A DNA stretch of 48,814 bases, taken from NCBI GenBank assembly GCA_021324595.1, contig JAJPIV010000070.1, forward strand, positions 1 to 48,814, given 5' to 3'. The DNA comes from Actinomycetota bacterium. Its GTDB lineage: Bacteria; Actinomycetota; Actinomycetes; Streptosporangiales; Streptosporangiaceae. Below are positions 7,454 through 15,791 of this stretch, piece by piece (positions within the stretch are counted from its first letter, which is position 1; each line of letters starts with the position of its first letter). A model generated the notes under the pieces. It was not told the DNA's origin. It saw nothing but the letters and a program-made list of their open reading frames with translations, and searched no databases. Position numbers and translations under genes: made by a program.

Positions 7454-9051
7454 CGGGTCGCCTCCCCTGGTCGCCACCCGCGGGCCAGCACCTCCCGGCC
7501 TGCCAGCACTGCGAGGTACGCCGCCAGGCCAACGTACCCGATCACCGCGATGCCGGAGGTCGCCGCCGCCCCCGCGACGAACATCCGCGCCTCCCAGCCG
7601 ATCCCCCGCGCCTGCCGGCCGGGCGGCCCGCCGCCTGCCAGCGCGCGCCAGGTCATCGTCATCGCGCAGAGGCCGAAGACGGCCGGCCCCGGCACTGCCC
7701 AGGCGAACCCGAGCGTGGCCAGGTAGACGGACTCGCCGAGGACGAGGCAGGCGGGGGCGAGCCAGTCGAGCCGCCCGTCATGCGGGTGCCCCGAGCCGGG
7801 GGCGGCCAGCAGCATCACGACCAGGGGCGCGAGTGCGAGCAGCCCCAGGGCGGTGCGCAGGCCGAGGGAATCGACCAGGATGGCGGCGGATGCGCCCGCT
7901 ACGGCCGGGGCCAGCGGCGCGATCCGGCCCTGAACGAGCCGGCCCGCCCATCGGGCCAGGGCGCCGTCGTCGCGGCAGGCCCGGATCGCGTCCGGCTGCG
8001 CCGGCGGCGGGCGGCCGGCGACGGCACGCCGGGCGACCCCGGTGACCACGACCGGGACCGAGCCCATCCCGGCGGCAAGCACGAGGACCAGGGCCAGCCG
8101 CGGGCCGCTCACGGCCAGGCCGGCGGCCGCCAGGGCGAGCCGCGCCCACGGCGGCACGGCGAGCGCCAGGCCGATCCGGTGCCAGGCCGGGGAGCCGCCC
8201 GGCGCCATCCGGGACAGCCCGCCCGGGACGCGGACCTGGCCGCACGCGGCGACGGCGTCGGCGACCGCGGCCGCGACCAGCGCGCCGACGGCGAGCGGCC
8301 ACATGCCCGGCCAGCCTGCCGCCTGCCCGCCCGCCGCGATGCCGCCATAGATCGCGCACTCGCCCGCCGTCGCGCACGCGCCCGCGAGCCAGCCCGGCGG
8401 CGCCGACGTGGGCACGCCCGGCCCCGCCTCGCCGAGCCCCGCTCCCTGCGGTCCCGCGTCGCCGAGCCGCGCGGCCTCGCGCCCTTCGCCGGGCCCCGCC
8501 CCCTCGCGCCCTTCGCCGGGCCCCGCAGCCTCAGGTTCGGCCACGCCGGGCGGTGCAGGGCTGGCGGCGTCCCGGGCCGGCGCCGGCCCGGCGGCGCCTG
8601 GCCCGGCTCCGCTCGCGCCCGGCCAAGCCAGGCCGGGCAGCACGAGCCAGTCGGTGAAGACGGCCCCGGCGCCGGGCGCGCTCGCCGGGTCCTGATGCCG
8701 CGCGCGCCCTGCCCGCGGCGGCGTGGCGGCCCGATGCGGCGCCGGCGGCCGGCGGCCGGTGCCGGCTCGCGCGAGGAGCGAGCCAGCCAGTGCCGCGATC
8801 CCGGCCAGCCAGTCCCCGGCCGTCCCGCCGCTGAACCATCCTGCCGCGCAGAGCGCCAGGAGCAGCGACAGGCCGCTGAGCGACGCCGATGACGGTATCG
8901 GCGGAACGGCCCGGCCCGAAAGCCACGCCCGGAGACCGCGGGCCGCCGCGGCGGCCCGCGGGCCGGCCAGGAGGGCCAGGCGGACGGTGCCACCCCTGGG
9001 CGCGGCCGGCCAGCCTCCCGCGGCACCGACCAGGCGCCTGAGCCCAGCCAT
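7450..9051 (-). CDS. Polytopic membrane protein, DUF5941-like
   Basis: 533 residues, first gene of the operon. Hydrophobic segments occur at about 55-95 and repeatedly from 240 to 520, separated by a Gly/Pro/Glu-rich linker (about 165-220) containing a nine-residue tandem repeat. In the C-terminal half, CRDDGALARW and GIGWEARMFV resemble what I recall of DUF5941, a domain found beside CDP-alcohol phosphotransferases in actinomycetes; I cannot verify this without a search. No catalytic motif is recognised. ATG at 9051 follows GGAGG. It could be a transporter or membrane partner for the phospho-alcohol product. Confidence 0.5.
   Translation of the reverse strand: MAGLRRLVGAAGGWPAAPRGGTVRLALLAGPRAAAAARGLRAWLSGRAVPPIPSSASLSGLSLLLALCAAGWFSGGTAGDWLAGIAALAGSLLARAGTGRRPPAPHRAATPPRAGRARHQDPASAPGAGAVFTDWLVLPGLAWPGASGAGPGAAGPAPARDAASPAPPGVAEPEAAGPGEGREGAGPGEGREAARLGDAGPQGAGLGEAGPGVPTSAPPGWLAGACATAGECAIYGGIAAGGQAAGWPGMWPLAVGALVAAAVADAVAACGQVRVPGGLSRMAPGGSPAWHRIGLALAVPPWARLALAAAGLAVSGPRLALVLVLAAGMGSVPVVVTGVARRAVAGRPPPAQPDAIRACRDDGALARWAGRLVQGRIAPLAPAVAGASAAILVDSLGLRTALGLLALAPLVVMLLAAPGSGHPHDGRLDWLAPACLVLGESVYLATLGFAWAVPGPAVFGLCAMTMTWRALAGGGPPGRQARGIGWEARMFVAGAAATSGIAVIGYVGLAAYLAVLAGREVLARGWRPGEATR
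8475..8526. repeat. 27-bp tandem repeat within the DUF5941-like gene
   Basis: A 25-base stretch at 8475-8499 recurs identically at 8502-8526 (period 27). On the minus strand it codes for a Gly/Glu/Arg-rich nine-residue unit in the linker between membrane regions; being in frame, it can change copy number without breaking the gene. Confidence 0.75.
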
Positions 9052-9246
9052 GCGGCCTCCACCAGCGATGTGGAGCGGCCGGCCACCCCGACATGGCTGA
9101 CCGCGCTCGATCAGTCACCGAGAGTACTTTCACCGGCCCGGTTCGGGGAGGTCCTGGAAATGCGGAGCGTCTGCGCATCACGGAAGCCGGGCGGCGCCGC
9201 GAGCCCCGGGCACCGCCCGCCAGGCGGAGCCCGCCCGTTCCCCCGA

Positions 9247-9252
9247 TAGGGT
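9247..9252 (+). promoter_or_regulatory. -10 element for a leaderless ispD-like transcript
   Basis: TAGGGT lies exactly six bases before the ATG at 9259, and there is no Shine-Dalgarno sequence. A -10 at this distance would start transcription on the A of ATG. No good -35 is visible. The rest of the divergent gap (9052-9258) shows nothing certain. Confidence 0.4.
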
Positions 9253-9258
9253 CCGGTC

Positions 9259-10059
9259 ATGCGCACTGTCGCCGTCGTGCTCGCGGGCGGCGCCGGCCTC
9301 CGGCTCGGCGGGGCCGTGCCGAAGCAGCTGCGGCTGCTGGGCGGGCGGACGCTGCTTGAGCACTGCGTCGCGGCCTTCGAGCAGGCCCCGGGGGTCGATG
9401 AGATCGTCGTCGTGGTGCCCGCCGGCCTGGTGGAGGAGGCCCGGCGGATCCTCGGCGACCGGTACGGCAAGCTCCGGCAGGTGATCCCGGGCGGGGCGGA
9501 CCGGCCCGGGTCGACCTGGCGCGCGATCGAACTGCTGACCCAGGCCTACCCCGACCGGCCCGGTGAGGTGAACGTGCTGGTCCACGATGCCGCCCGGCCG
9601 CTGGTGGACCAGCGGATCATCGCGGACTGCGTGGCCGGCCTGGAGCGCTGGGAGGCTCTCGGCGTCGTGGTGCCGAGCACCGACACGATCGTCGAGGTGA
9701 CGGGCGGGCGGATGACCTCGGTCCTTGCCCGCGAGCGGCTGCGCCGCTGCCAGACCCCCCAGGGGTTCCGGCTGCCGGTGCTCCGCCGCGCCCACGAGCT
9801 GGCACGGGCCGACCCGGACGCCGGGTCGTACCGCCCCACCGACGACTGCGGGATCGTGCTGCGCTACCTGCCGGAGGTCGAGGTGCGGACCGTGCCCGGA
9901 AGCGAGCGCAACATGAAGATCACCCTGCCAGGTGACCTGCGGATCGCGGAGGCCAGGCTCGCCGAGCCCGGCGACGACGGCCCCGGCGGGAACGGCATCA
10001 GCCGCCCCGGCCGCCGGCCCGCCCCTGGCGGGACGGCCGGCGTCCCTGGCCGGGCGTGA
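9259..10059 (+). CDS. IspD/TarI-like cytidylyltransferase
   Basis: 266 residues; the last 30 are a low-complexity tail beyond the usual 230. LAGGAGLRLGGAVPKQ at 8-23 is the CTP-binding signature, VLVHDAARPLV and RRCQTPQGFRLPVL are conserved IspD/TarI segments, and NMKITLPGDLRIAE is the C-terminal substrate-binding segment. IspD makes CDP-methylerythritol in the isoprenoid MEP pathway; TarI makes CDP-ribitol for teichoic acids. No IspF or TarJ gene adjoins, so sequence alone does not decide; TDDCGIVLRYL and the setting beside envelope genes make TarI-like use plausible. It faces the G1P operon and converges with a glycosyltransferase gene 21 bases away. Confidence 0.75.
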   Translation: MRTVAVVLAGGAGLRLGGAVPKQLRLLGGRTLLEHCVAAFEQAPGVDEIVVVVPAGLVEEARRILGDRYGKLRQVIPGGADRPGSTWRAIELLTQAYPDRPGEVNVLVHDAARPLVDQRIIADCVAGLERWEALGVVVPSTDTIVEVTGGRMTSVLARERLRRCQTPQGFRLPVLRRAHELARADPDAGSYRPTDDCGIVLRYLPEVEVRTVPGSERNMKITLPGDLRIAEARLAEPGDDGPGGNGISRPGRRPAPGGTAGVPGRA

Positions 10060-10080
10060 CCGCCGGCAGCGGCGCGACGA

Positions 10081-11277
10081 TCAGCTTCGCTGGCCCGGGC
10101 GCTCGCGCGCGGCCGGTGCCAGGCGGCGCGGGCTGGTCAGGAAGCCGGCTCCCCAGCAGGCGTGCATGGTCGCGAGCACGACGGGGAGCCACGCCAGCGC
10201 CCGGCCGCGGAGCGCCCGCACGGCCGTGGCGGTCACCGCGAGGACGCCGGCGAGGTATGCCACCGGGATCACAAGGCCGGCGGTCAGCAGCCCGGGCCAC
10301 CAGCCCCCCGCGCCGGCGGCCTGGGCGCTCACGCCCACCGCGCCGGCGACCGTCCCGGCGGCTATCGCCGCGACCGCGGCCGGCGGCGCCAGGTAGCGCA
10401 GGTTGATGGTGCCGGCGTGCTGCCTGGCCACGACGCGCCGCCACCGCCCGTAGTGGAAGTACTGCTCGGCAAGCGCGGCCACGGTGGCCCTGGGCCGGTA
10501 GGTGACCCTCATCTCGGGCTGGAACCAGATCAGCCCGCCGCGCTCGCGGATCCGGTGGTTCATCTCCCAGTCCTCGGCCCGCTCGTAGCGCTCGTCGTAG
10601 CCGCCGACGGCCTCGATGGCCTCGCGGCGGAACGCCCCGAGGTAGACCGTGTCCGCCGGGCCCGGACTGCCGCCGGTGTGGAAGCGCGCCGCGCCGACCC
10701 CGGCCGGCGAGGTCATCGCCCAGGCGACCGCCCGCTGGAACGGCGTGATCCCCTCGGCGGCCATGATCCCGCCGACGTTCACCGCGCCGGTCTCCCTGAG
10801 GGTCCGCACGGCCGTGGCGATGTACCCGGGCGGCAGGAGCGCATGCCCGTCCACCCGGACGACGATGCCGTGCCGCGACGCCCGCACCGCCGCGTTCAGC
10901 CCGTCCGGGCGCTGCCCGGACGGGTTCGCCACGACGATGATCCGGCCGTCCCGCTCCGCCAGGCGCCGGGCGATCTCCTCGGTCCGGTCGCGGGACGGCC
11001 CGACGGCGATCACCAGCTCGAGCTCGCCGTCGTACTCCTGGCCGAGCACGTGCCGCACCGCCTCGGCCAGGTGCCGCTCCTCGTCGCGGACCGGCATGAT
11101 CACCGACACCGGCGGCGCGGTCCCGGCCGGGTCCGCCGCCTCCGCGGCCGCCCAGGCGCCCGCGCCCAGGCGGCCCGCGCGCGGCTCCGGGCGGGCCTGT
11201 CCCGGGCCGGCGTCCGCCCGCGGCGCCGCGCCCGGGCGCGCCCGCAGGTCACCGATCTCGCTCATGACGCTCGCCAC
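10081..11277 (-). CDS. Family 2 glycosyltransferase, membrane-anchored (ExoA-like)
   Basis: 398 residues. After a 55-residue low-complexity lead, VSVIMPVRDEERHL opens the GT-A domain; VVRVDGHALLPPGYI carries the metal-binding DXH variant, GGYDERYERAEDWEMNHRIRE the acceptor-side ED motif, and FHYGRWRRVVARQ a QXXRW-like end. The last 110 residues form two to three membrane helices. This layout matches succinoglycan-type ExoA enzymes that elongate lipid-linked saccharides at the cytoplasmic face. GTG at 11277 is supported by GGGAGG seven bases upstream; ATG at 11265 is an alternative. It lies 38 bases after the PhoH-like gene and may be cotranscribed with it. Confidence 0.8.
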   Translation of the reverse strand: MASVMSEIGDLRARPGAAPRADAGPGQARPEPRAGRLGAGAWAAAEAADPAGTAPPVSVIMPVRDEERHLAEAVRHVLGQEYDGELELVIAVGPSRDRTEEIARRLAERDGRIIVVANPSGQRPDGLNAAVRASRHGIVVRVDGHALLPPGYIATAVRTLRETGAVNVGGIMAAEGITPFQRAVAWAMTSPAGVGAARFHTGGSPGPADTVYLGAFRREAIEAVGGYDERYERAEDWEMNHRIRERGGLIWFQPEMRVTYRPRATVAALAEQYFHYGRWRRVVARQHAGTINLRYLAPPAAVAAIAAGTVAGAVGVSAQAAGAGGWWPGLLTAGLVIPVAYLAGVLAVTATAVRALRGRALAWLPVVLATMHACWGAGFLTSPRRLAPAARERPGQRS

Positions 11278-11315
11278 GGTACCGCCTCCCGGCCACGCCG
11301 GCGGCGGCAGGCCGG

Positions 11316-12803
11316 TCAGAGCGCGGCGTCCTCCAGCATCTCGGTGACCAGGGCCGCGATCGGCGAGCGCTCCGATCGCGTGAGCGTCACATGAGCGAAC
11401 AGCGGGTGGCCCTTGAGCTTCTCGATGACCGCCACCACCCCGTCGTGCCTGCCGACCCGCAGGTTGTCCCGCTGGGCGATGTCGTGGGTGAGCACCACCC
11501 GCGATCCGGTGCCGATCCGGGACAGGACGGTGAGCAGGACGCCGCGCTCCAGCGACTGCGCCTCATCGACGATCACGAAGGAGTCGTGCAGCGACCGGCC
11601 GCGGATGTGGGTCAGCGGCAGCACCTCGAGCATGTCGCGGGACACGACCTCGTCGATCACCTCCGGCGAGGTGACCGCCGACAGGGTGTCGTAGACCGCC
11701 TGCGCCCACGGGTTCATCTTGTCGGCCTCGGAGCCGGGCAGGTAGCCGAGCTCCTGGCCGCCCACCGGGTAGAGCGGGCGGAAGACCACGACCTTGCGGT
11801 GCTGGCGGCGTTCCATGACCGCCTCCAGCCCGGCGCACAGGGCCAGCGCCGACTTGCCCGTGCCCGCCCGGCCGCCGAGCGAGACGATCCCGACCTCGGG
11901 ATCGAGCAGCAGGTCCAGGGCGATCCGCTGCTCCGCGCTCCGGCCCCGCAGCCCGAACGCCTCGCGGTCGCCGCGGACCAGCCGCACGGACTTGTCGGGC
12001 TGCACCCGCCCGAGCGCGCTCCCGGCGCCCACGCAGCTGGAGTAGAGCACCAGGCCGGTGTGGCACGGCAGGCCGGCGGCCGCCTCCGACTCCAGCCTGC
12101 CCGCCTGGTAGAGCTCGTCGATCTCGGCCGCGCTCACCTCCAGCTCGACCATGCCCGTCCAGCCCGAGTCCGGCGGCAGCTCGGCGCGGTACTCCTGGGC
12201 GGCAAGGCCGATCGCCGACGCCTTGATCCGCAGCGGCAAGTCCTTGCTGACCAGGATCACCTGCTCGCCCTCGGCAGCCAGGCCGCGGGCGACCGACAAG
12301 ATCCTGGTGTCGTTGTCGCCGAGCCGGAACCCGGCGGGCAGCACGGCGGGGTCGGTGTGGTTCAGCTCCACCCGCACGGTCCCGCCGGCGCCGGAGACCT
12401 CGATGTCGGCGTCGAGGCGGCCGTGCCTCATGCGGAGGTCATCGAGGTGGCGCAGCGCCGCGCGCGCGAAGAAGCCGAGCTCGGGGTGGTTCCGCTTGGC
12501 CTCCAGCTCGGTGATCACCACCAGCGGCAGCACCACCCGGTGCTCGGCGAACCTGCCGAACGCCCCCGGATCGGCCAGCAGGACGCTGGTGTCGAGCACG
12601 TAGGTGCGGCGGCCTGCCGTTCCCCTGGCCGCCCGCGAGCGCCGCGCGCGCCGGGCCGGGGAGGCCGCCGGCGAGCCAGCGGCGCCCCGCGCCGCCGCGG
12701 TGCCTGGGACGGCCGGCGCGGGCGCCGTCCGGGTGCGGGCCGCGCCGCGGGCCTGGCTGGCCGCGGATGCTGAGCATGCTGCGGATGCTGCGGAAATGAC
12801 CAC
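11316..12803 (-). CDS. PhoH-family ATPase with N-terminal PIN domain (PhoH2/YlaK type)
   Basis: 495 residues. A 65-residue Ala/Arg-rich lead precedes a PIN RNase domain: [13 protein letters not shown] with catalytic Asp71, ITELEAKR with an acidic site, and [12 protein letters not shown] plus [11 protein letters not shown] with the later acidic residues. The PhoH domain follows, with Walker [12 protein letters not shown] (near residue 300) and Walker [10 protein letters not shown]. Family members are reported as toxin-like RNA-unwinding, sequence-specific RNases; no antitoxin (PhoAT-like) ORF is evident just upstream. GTG at 12803 has GGGGAG five bases before it. It is transcribed away from the uppS-like gene across a 308-bp gap. 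Confidence 0.9.
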   Translation of the reverse strand: MVISAASAACSASAASQARGAARTRTAPAPAVPGTAAARGAAGSPAASPARRARRSRAARGTAGRRTYVLDTSVLLADPGAFGRFAEHRVVLPLVVITELEAKRNHPELGFFARAALRHLDDLRMRHGRLDADIEVSGAGGTVRVELNHTDPAVLPAGFRLGDNDTRILSVARGLAAEGEQVILVSKDLPLRIKASAIGLAAQEYRAELPPDSGWTGMVELEVSAAEIDELYQAGRLESEAAAGLPCHTGLVLYSSCVGAGSALGRVQPDKSVRLVRGDREAFGLRGRSAEQRIALDLLLDPEVGIVSLGGRAGTGKSALALCAGLEAVMERRQHRKVVVFRPLYPVGGQELGYLPGSEADKMNPWAQAVYDTLSAVTSPEVIDEVVSRDMLEVLPLTHIRGRSLHDSFVIVDEAQSLERGVLLTVLSRIGTGSRVVLTHDIAQRDNLRVGRHDGVVAVIEKLKGHPLFAHVTLTRSERSPIAALVTEMLEDAAL

Positions 12804-13111
12804 TCACTCTCCCCTTGGCGCCATGCCGGGCGCAGACGTTCCGGAGGGACCGGGGCCGGCCCGCGAGGGGCCGGGCACCGGCCCTTCGCGCATCTCGCCT
12901 GCGTGCCAGGACGCGAAGCTCGAGGATCTCGAGGGCCTTCCCGCCGGGCGGCGACGCACCGCCCGCCAGATCCGAAGGTACCTGGAATGCCCGCTCTGAC
13001 GGAAGTACCTCGGCGTCGCGGCCTGGTGGCGGAGGGTCGCGGCCCGGCGGCGGGCCGAGGGCGCGGCGGCCCGGCGCGGCGGGCGGAGGGTGAACGGGCC
13101 GCCGGGTCGGC
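12804..13111. other. Gene-free gap between PhoH-like and prenyl synthase genes
   Basis: No convincing gene. It holds a 7-bp inverted repeat with a 7-base loop (12945-12965, CGGGCGG / CCGCCCG) and a near-direct repeat, on the minus strand AGGTACTTCCG and AGGTACCTTCGG, around 12975-13015. Either could be a weak terminator or leader structure for the minus-strand genes. Confidence 0.3.
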
Positions 13112-13876
13112 TCAGGCGCCCAGGCGGCGGTGGCGGCCCGCGTAGGAGCGCAGCGCCCGCAGGAAGTCCACCTTCCGGAACGCGGGCCAGTACGCGTCGC
13201 AGAAGTAGAACTCCGAGTGGGCGCTCTGCCAGAGCAGGAACCCGCCGAGCCGCTGCTCGCCCGACGTCCTGATCACCAGGTCGGGGTCGGGCTGCCCGGC
13301 GGTGTACAGGTGGTCGGCGATGTGCTCGACGTCGAGGAACTCGGCCAGTTCCTCGATGGTGGTGCCCTTGGTGGCGTGCTCCTGCAGCAGCGCGCGGACG
13401 GCGTCGGCGATCTCCCGGCGCCCGCCGTAGCCCACGGCCACGTTGACCAGCAGCCCGGGGTAGCCCGCGGTCGCCTCGGCGGCGTCCTTGAGCACCTGCG
13501 CGGTCTCGGCGGGCAGCAGGTCGAGCGCCCCCACCGGCTTGACCCGCCAGCGCTGGGCGACCAGCTCCCGGGCGGTGTCCTCGATGATCGCCAGCAGCGG
13601 CTCGAGCTCGGACTCCGGCCGGGCGACCAGGTTGTCGGTCGACAGCAGCCAGAGGGTCACGACCTCCACGCCTGCCTCGCGGCACCACTGGAGCAGCTCG
13701 AAGATCTTGTCGGCGCCCTTGCGGTGGCCCTTGCTGACGTCGGCCAGGCCGGCCGAGCGCGCCCAGCGGCGGTTGCCGTCGCACATCACCCCGACGTGCC
13801 TGGGCATGGCGGACGGCGACAGCGATGCCTCGAGCCGCCGCTCGTAGAGCCGGTAGAGGAGACCGCGCAGACCCAT
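13112..13876 (-). CDS. uppS: Z-type polyprenyl diphosphate synthase (UppS family)
   Basis: 254 residues. MCDGNRRWA with catalytic Asp33, GHRKGADKIFELLQWC, LWLLSTDNLVARP, VAVGYGGRREI, DLVIRTSGEQRLGGFLLWQSAHSEFYF and AYWPAFRKVDF are all signature regions of cis-prenyltransferases. The enzyme adds isopentenyl units in Z configuration to an allylic diphosphate, giving the lipid carrier for cell wall and glycan synthesis; actinomycetes often have two such enzymes, a short Z-farnesyl and a long decaprenyl/undecaprenyl one, and product length is not readable here. ATG at 13876 has GGAAGG eight bases upstream; the in-frame start at 14008 would add 44 low-complexity residues without a ribosome site. 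Confidence 0.93.
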   Translation of the reverse strand: MGLRGLLYRLYERRLEASLSPSAMPRHVGVMCDGNRRWARSAGLADVSKGHRKGADKIFELLQWCREAGVEVVTLWLLSTDNLVARPESELEPLLAIIEDTARELVAQRWRVKPVGALDLLPAETAQVLKDAAEATAGYPGLLVNVAVGYGGRREIADAVRALLQEHATKGTTIEELAEFLDVEHIADHLYTAGQPDPDLVIRTSGEQRLGGFLLWQSAHSEFYFCDAYWPAFRKVDFLRALRSYAGRHRRLGA

Positions 13877-14056
13877 CTGGCACCCTTCCTCGCAGTTCGC
13901 GCCGCCGGCCAGGTGAGTGATCGCGGCTCCGTGCGACCGCGGGGCGGCGGCACGAGGGCGCCTCGCCGCCTTGGCGGCGTTGGCCGGCTCTGGTAGCACC
14001 GTATCCAAGATCGGGGCGCCCCGGCGGCCGGCCGCGCACCCGCGCCAGACATGACC

Positions 14057-14086
14057 GCGGGGCCCCCGCCTCCGCGGGGGCCCCGC
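14057..14086 (-). terminator. Perfect 13-bp hairpin after the PEP carboxykinase gene
   Basis: Arms 14057-14069 and 14074-14086 are perfectly complementary with a 4-base loop (CTCC). It lies 20 bases past the pckA stop, before the uppS-like gene on the same strand. There is no U tract, as is common for terminators in high-GC actinomycetes. Confidence 0.8.
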
Positions 14087-14106
14087 TGCCGCCGGAGCGG
14101 GCTGGC

Positions 14107-15639
14107 CTAGCCGATCGACTTGACGATCGCCTCGTCGAGCCCGGTGAACGACGTGAGGTACTCGCGCCGCTCCCGCTTGAGCCTGGCGACCATCGCCTCG
14201 TACTCGGCGAGGCGGCCCTGCCGCTCGTACAGCCGGCGCGGCTGGAGGATCTCGATGTCATCGATGCCGGGCACCGATGCGGCGACCTCGTAGCCGAAGT
14301 CCGGGTCGGTCTGCCACTCGATCGTGTCCTCCACGATCGCCTGGACGATGGCCGAGGAGTGGGGGATGATCACCTTCTTCGAGGTCTCCTCGTCGGTGCC
14401 GCCGACGCGGCCGGTGTTCAGCACGAAGACCTTCAGCTCGTGGCCGTCGAGCAGCTCGAGCATCCTGTTGCCCATGTCCGCCATGTTCCGGGGGAAGAAC
14501 GGGTTGGTGCCGGGGACGCGCAGGAACTTGCCCTCCTCGTCCTTGCCCCCCGCCGAGGTCCCCGTGGTCTCGCCCAGCATGAAGTAGGCCACGGCCTGCT
14601 CCCGGTCGAGCCGGGCCACCGCGGGCACGATGTTCTCGTTCCGGTTCAGGATCAGCAGGAACTCGGCGGGCGGGATGCCGGTGGCCGGCCAGGGGTCGAC
14701 GTACTTGAACGGCCAGGTGGTGCGGCCGTTCTTGGTGTAGGAGGTGTCGAAGAAGTCGACCTTGCCCCCGGCGTCCACCGACACGTTCTCCAGGTAGGCG
14801 TCCGGCTGGGTCGTGGCGTGGTAGATGGCGGGCTCATACCGCGGGTCGAGGCCGAACGTCTTGGCGAAGCAGCCGTTCTCCGTGGCATAGATCCGGCCGC
14901 CGGGCATCAGCGCGACGAAGTCGTCCTGGGCGGGCTTGCTGTCCAGCTGCGTGGTGAACGTCGTGGTGGTCTTGCCGGTGCCGGACAGGCCGACGATCAG
15001 GATCGCGGTGGGGTGCCCGCCGCGCGGCATGACCTTGCAGCCCGCGTGGAGCGCCAGTCCGCCGCGGCCGTAGACGATGCTGTTCCACATCCGCAGGCCG
15101 CCCTTCTTGGACTCCCCGAAGTAGTCCGAGTTCAGCACGCGGGTGACGTTCGCGTTGAGGTCGACGGCGATCACGCGGTCATCCGGGTAGCCGGGCGCGG
15201 GCAGGTTGGGCGTGTAGATGACCGTCGTGTCCGGCTCCCAGGTCGCCGGGTCGTAGTCCTCCCCGGCCGGGTAGTACAGCTGCTGCTGCATCCCGGCCAC
15301 GTTCGCGTTCGCCGCCTCCATGATCAGCCGCGCCCGGGTGCGGAACCCCGGGTCCGCGCCGATGTAGCCGTCGACGACGACCATGTGCTGGCCGGCGATG
15401 TACGCGTCCTGCTCCGCCGCGATGCGGTCGTACTCCTCGCGGGTCATCGTCTGCTTGGTGGCGTTGGTGGAGTCCTCGACGATGAACGTCGAGCGGGTGC
15501 TCCGGGAGTCCACCCGGGCCTTGACGGCCACGTTCCCGAATTCGGTCACCTGACAGTTGGGCATCTTCTCGGTCAGCTCGCGGAGCCGCTCCGCCGTGGG
15601 ATTCCATTCCACCAGTGCGGCCCTTACCTCATACACCAC
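14107..15639 (-). CDS. pckA: Phosphoenolpyruvate carboxykinase, ATP-type, divergent
   Basis: 510 residues. P-loop GLSGTGKT at 217-224; substrate and Mn ligands at ESKK (K178/K179) and LHAG (H198), matching K213 and H232 of the E. coli enzyme by position; R in KNGRTTWPF matching R333. It would interconvert oxaloacetate plus ATP with phosphoenolpyruvate plus CO2 in the cytosol (gluconeogenesis). The kinase-2 segment is unusual: the canonical IGDDEHGW is replaced by AQDDFVALMPGG, and the adenine-binding loop reads MLGETTGTSAGGKDEEG. Start: GTG at 15639 six bases after AGGAGG; GTG at 15636 also possible. The longer frame to 16032 enters the neighbouring gene and is not coding. Confidence 0.85.
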   Translation of the reverse strand: MVYEVRAALVEWNPTAERLRELTEKMPNCQVTEFGNVAVKARVDSRSTRSTFIVEDSTNATKQTMTREEYDRIAAEQDAYIAGQHMVVVDGYIGADPGFRTRARLIMEAANANVAGMQQQLYYPAGEDYDPATWEPDTTVIYTPNLPAPGYPDDRVIAVDLNANVTRVLNSDYFGESKKGGLRMWNSIVYGRGGLALHAGCKVMPRGGHPTAILIVGLSGTGKTTTTFTTQLDSKPAQDDFVALMPGGRIYATENGCFAKTFGLDPRYEPAIYHATTQPDAYLENVSVDAGGKVDFFDTSYTKNGRTTWPFKYVDPWPATGIPPAEFLLILNRNENIVPAVARLDREQAVAYFMLGETTGTSAGGKDEEGKFLRVPGTNPFFPRNMADMGNRMLELLDGHELKVFVLNTGRVGGTDEETSKKVIIPHSSAIVQAIVEDTIEWQTDPDFGYEVAASVPGIDDIEILQPRRLYERQGRLAEYEAMVARLKRERREYLTSFTGLDEAIVKSIG

Positions 15640-15737
15640 GACTGTCCTCCTCGTTGCCGCTCGAGCCGAGCGCTCCGCTGCGGGGTGGGGCAGGCCCGGG
15701 CAGCCCGAACGGGCGCCCGGAACCGACGGATTCCGGG

Positions 15738-15765
15738 AGTGTACCCCGCGGCAGACCGGGTCAAA
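15738..15765 (-). promoter_or_regulatory. Candidate pckA promoter
   Basis: Minus strand: TTTGAC (15760-15765), 16 bases, TACACT (15738-15743). This would give a leader of about 90 bases before the GTG at 15639. It sits between the RHH-like gene's stop (15792) and pckA. Confidence 0.4.
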
Positions 15766-15791
15766 TGTCCCGGTGCTCGCCGCTCCGCGGC

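Noticed and set aside
12804-13111. Possible antitoxin-type small ORF upstream of the PhoH/PIN gene
   Set aside because: The frames in this gap show only Arg/Pro-rich sequence and no antitoxin motif.
14057-14086. Hairpin as a riboswitch of the uppS-like gene
   Set aside because: It is a simple perfect stem directly after the pckA stop and about 180 bases from the uppS start, with no conserved loop architecture; a terminator explains it.
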